Shown here one piece after another: positions 5,566-6,564 of a DNA stretch of 6,564 nucleotides (position 1 is the stretch's first letter; the number at the start of each line of letters is the position of its first letter). This stretch comes from Clostridiales bacterium. Its GTDB lineage: Bacteria > Bacillota > Clostridia > Oscillospirales > Oscillospiraceae. The stretch is taken from contig JAHZGF010000041.1 of assembly GCA_019420945.1 (NCBI GenBank), positions 1 to 6,564 on the forward strand, written 5' to 3'. Below the pieces are notes generated by a model. It was not told the DNA's origin and did no database searches. It saw only the letters and a list, made by a program, of their open reading frames with translations. Both the position numbers and the translations under genes were made by a program.

Positions 5566-5610
5566 AAGCGGTCCTGGTGTCCAAGCACATCAAGGGCCGC
5601 TTATTTTATT
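5566..5610 (+). terminator. probable intrinsic terminator after the SLH remnant
   Basis: AAGCGGTCC (5566-5574) pairs with GGGCCGCTT (5594-5602) over 9 bp with one G-U wobble. A 19-nt loop separates the arms, and a broken T run (attttatt) follows at 5603-5610. The long loop weakens the case. If it works, it separates the sortase transcript from the thioester protein gene, whose ribosome binding site begins 6 bp later. Confidence 0.45.
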
Positions 5611-5633
5611 GTAATAGGAGGCATACGCACGAT

Positions 5634-6564
5634 ATGAAACAGAGAATTTTATCGTTTTTTCTGGCTTTGCTGACCCTTTTTGGCCTGTTTTCTACCGCCG
5701 CCTTTGCCGCAGACACACCGGAGGCCGCCCTGGGCGAGGTGAACATCTACAACGGCGAACATGAACTGGACTATCTTTCCATCAACGGCGCGGTCAAAAA
5801 ACAGGTCTATACCTATTTTCTCTATGAGTCCAACAACGGTATTCAAAAAGAATCTCCGGCGTACTGCGTCAACCCGACTACCCCCGGCGTCCCCCAGACC
5901 GTAGGCCCCGGCGAGAGCATCAAATATCTGGCTGATGAAACGGCCAGCGACCCCAAGGTAGTGGGCATCATCTCCAACGGCTATCCTCACCGCTCCCTGG
6001 GAGAGTTAAATCTGGACAACAAATACCAGGCGTATTATGCCACGAAAATGGCGCTGTGGTGTTATCTATTGCCAGACTGGAACATCGCCAACCTGAAGGT
6101 GGCCCCTGGACTCACCGGCTCCGAGCTGGACATTGGCAACCGCATCCTGGCTGCCGCCAAGGATATTTACAAGCGGGGCACTACCTATAACTATATGCTC
6201 ACCCCCCGCATGACCGCCACGGCGGAGACCTCCGTTGCCTACCCCGTGACCATTGACGGCGAGGAGTATAAGCAGCAGGTGTTCACCGTCTGGAGCGAGA
6301 CCTGGGTGTATGACTACGACGTGGCTGTGTCCTTCTCCGACCCAGGCTCCGTGCCGGAGGGCACGAAAATCGTGGACATGGAAAATAACGAGATCACCGC
6401 TGTCACCACCGAGGGCACCAGCGACGGCTATGCCGGACAATTCAAAGTACTGTACCCTGTGGACAGCATCCAGGGGCAGAGCGGTAACGTCCAGCTCTCC
6501 CTCTCCGCATCCGTGGCCCAGTATGCAGCCATGTATGCCGTCTGCCTGGAAAAAGACCGATACG
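5634..6564 (+). CDS. thioester-domain (TED) surface adhesin-like protein, 3' end beyond window
   Basis: The reading frame stays open from ATG 5634 to the window end (310 codons, no stop), so the protein is partial. AGGAGG at 5616-5621 lies 12 nt upstream, a longish spacer. The signal peptide is residues 1-25 (AFA cleavage before ADTPE). A thioester domain follows. In this family a Cys in a YCV-type motif and a Gln in a TQxA-type motif form an internal thioester that captures host or partner amines. Cys78 is present in AYCVNP. The second motif appears as YQAYYATKMALW (131-142), where Lys138 stands at the expected Gln position and Gln132 lies six residues earlier. From about residue 175 a beta-rich region continues (FTVWSETWVYDYDVAVSF...), probably an Ig-like stalk domain. 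A C-terminal sorting signal cannot be checked here. The gene is the likely effector of the neighbouring sortase module. Confidence 0.85.
   Translation, partial: MKQRILSFFLALLTLFGLFSTAAFAADTPEAALGEVNIYNGEHELDYLSINGAVKKQVYTYFLYESNNGIQKESPAYCVNPTTPGVPQTVGPGESIKYLADETASDPKVVGIISNGYPHRSLGELNLDNKYQAYYATKMALWCYLLPDWNIANLKVAPGLTGSELDIGNRILAAAKDIYKRGTTYNYMLTPRMTATAETSVAYPVTIDGEEYKQQVFTVWSETWVYDYDVAVSFSDPGSVPEGTKIVDMENNEITAVTTEGTSDGYAGQFKVLYPVDSIQGQSGNVQLSLSASVAQYAAMYAVCLEKDRY

Larger units (their letters stand above)
229..6564. mobile_element. probable left part of an integrative (conjugative) element at tRNA-Arg
   Basis: This is inferred from context. A tRNA-Arg with an att-like repeat is followed by an AT-rich gap and then a cargo typical of Firmicutes integrative elements: a small unknown protein, ParA, ParB, a signal-peptide protein, a sortase, SLH remnants and a thioester-domain surface protein. 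No integrase, excisionase, relaxase, VirB4 or VirD4 gene is in the window, so neither type nor mobility can be shown. The left boundary is uncertain: it could lie inside the tRNA at 246-268, in the spacer at 154-228, or at the truncated tRNA copy. The right end is beyond the window. A decayed surface gene inside it suggests the element has been resident for some time or has lost that function. Confidence 0.45.

Noticed and set aside
5351..5614. 87-codon plus-strand frame over the SLH remnant
   Set aside because: It is out of frame with the SLH coding sequence, which continues through its stops to 5534. The product is Arg/Gly-rich with no known features.
1..6564. CRISPR array, phage genes or toxin-antitoxin pair
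   Set aside because: No regularly spaced repeats, no phage structural genes and no recognisable toxin-antitoxin pair were seen on either strand.

Overview
The window looks like the left end of an integrative, probably conjugative, element next to a tRNA-Arg(CCT) locus in a moderately GC-rich gut Firmicute. A Clostridia / Oscillospiraceae-type host is my inference. It rests on strong AGGAGG ribosome binding sites, a CCA-encoding tRNA gene, a TTG start, Gram-positive surface genes (sortase, SLH domain, thioester domain) and GC-biased third codon positions. No integrase, relaxase or type IV secretion gene lies inside the window, so 'integrative element' is inferred from context.

Layout. Positions 1-305 are a tRNA neighbourhood. 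It holds a 17-bp terminator-type hairpin, a near-consensus promoter (TTGACA-N17-TAAAAT), a tRNA-Arg(CCT) that stops at the end of its anticodon loop (114-153), 75 bp of unrelated sequence, and a complete tRNA-Arg(CCT) at 229-305. The two tRNA copies share a perfect 23-bp direct repeat ending at the anticodon loop, as expected of a tyrosine-recombinase attachment site. Positions 306-686 are AT-rich and have no convincing gene but two strong intrinsic terminators. Positions 687-2906 hold a small unknown gene, then parA and parB overlapping by 47 bp. parB starts at a TTG and carries a perfect 12-bp inverted repeat in its coding sequence. Positions 2907-3152 are a structured leader with two mutually exclusive hairpins and then an intrinsic terminator just upstream of the next gene.

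Positions 3153-6564 are a surface module. It comprises a secreted, C-terminally membrane-anchored protein; a sortase with an LPTTG motif ahead of its catalytic domain; a decayed S-layer-homology (SLH) protein gene broken by two frameshifts and two stops; and a thioester-domain adhesin-like protein that runs off the window.

How the genes work together (inference): ParA/ParB would stabilise the excised element or coordinate its segregation. The exported proteins and sortase would build a surface structure, possibly for attachment during mating. The points most worth a second look are the LPTTG motif inside the sortase, the Lys in place of the expected Gln in the thioester domain, the attenuator-like leader, the truncated/complete tRNA pair and the SLH pseudogene.
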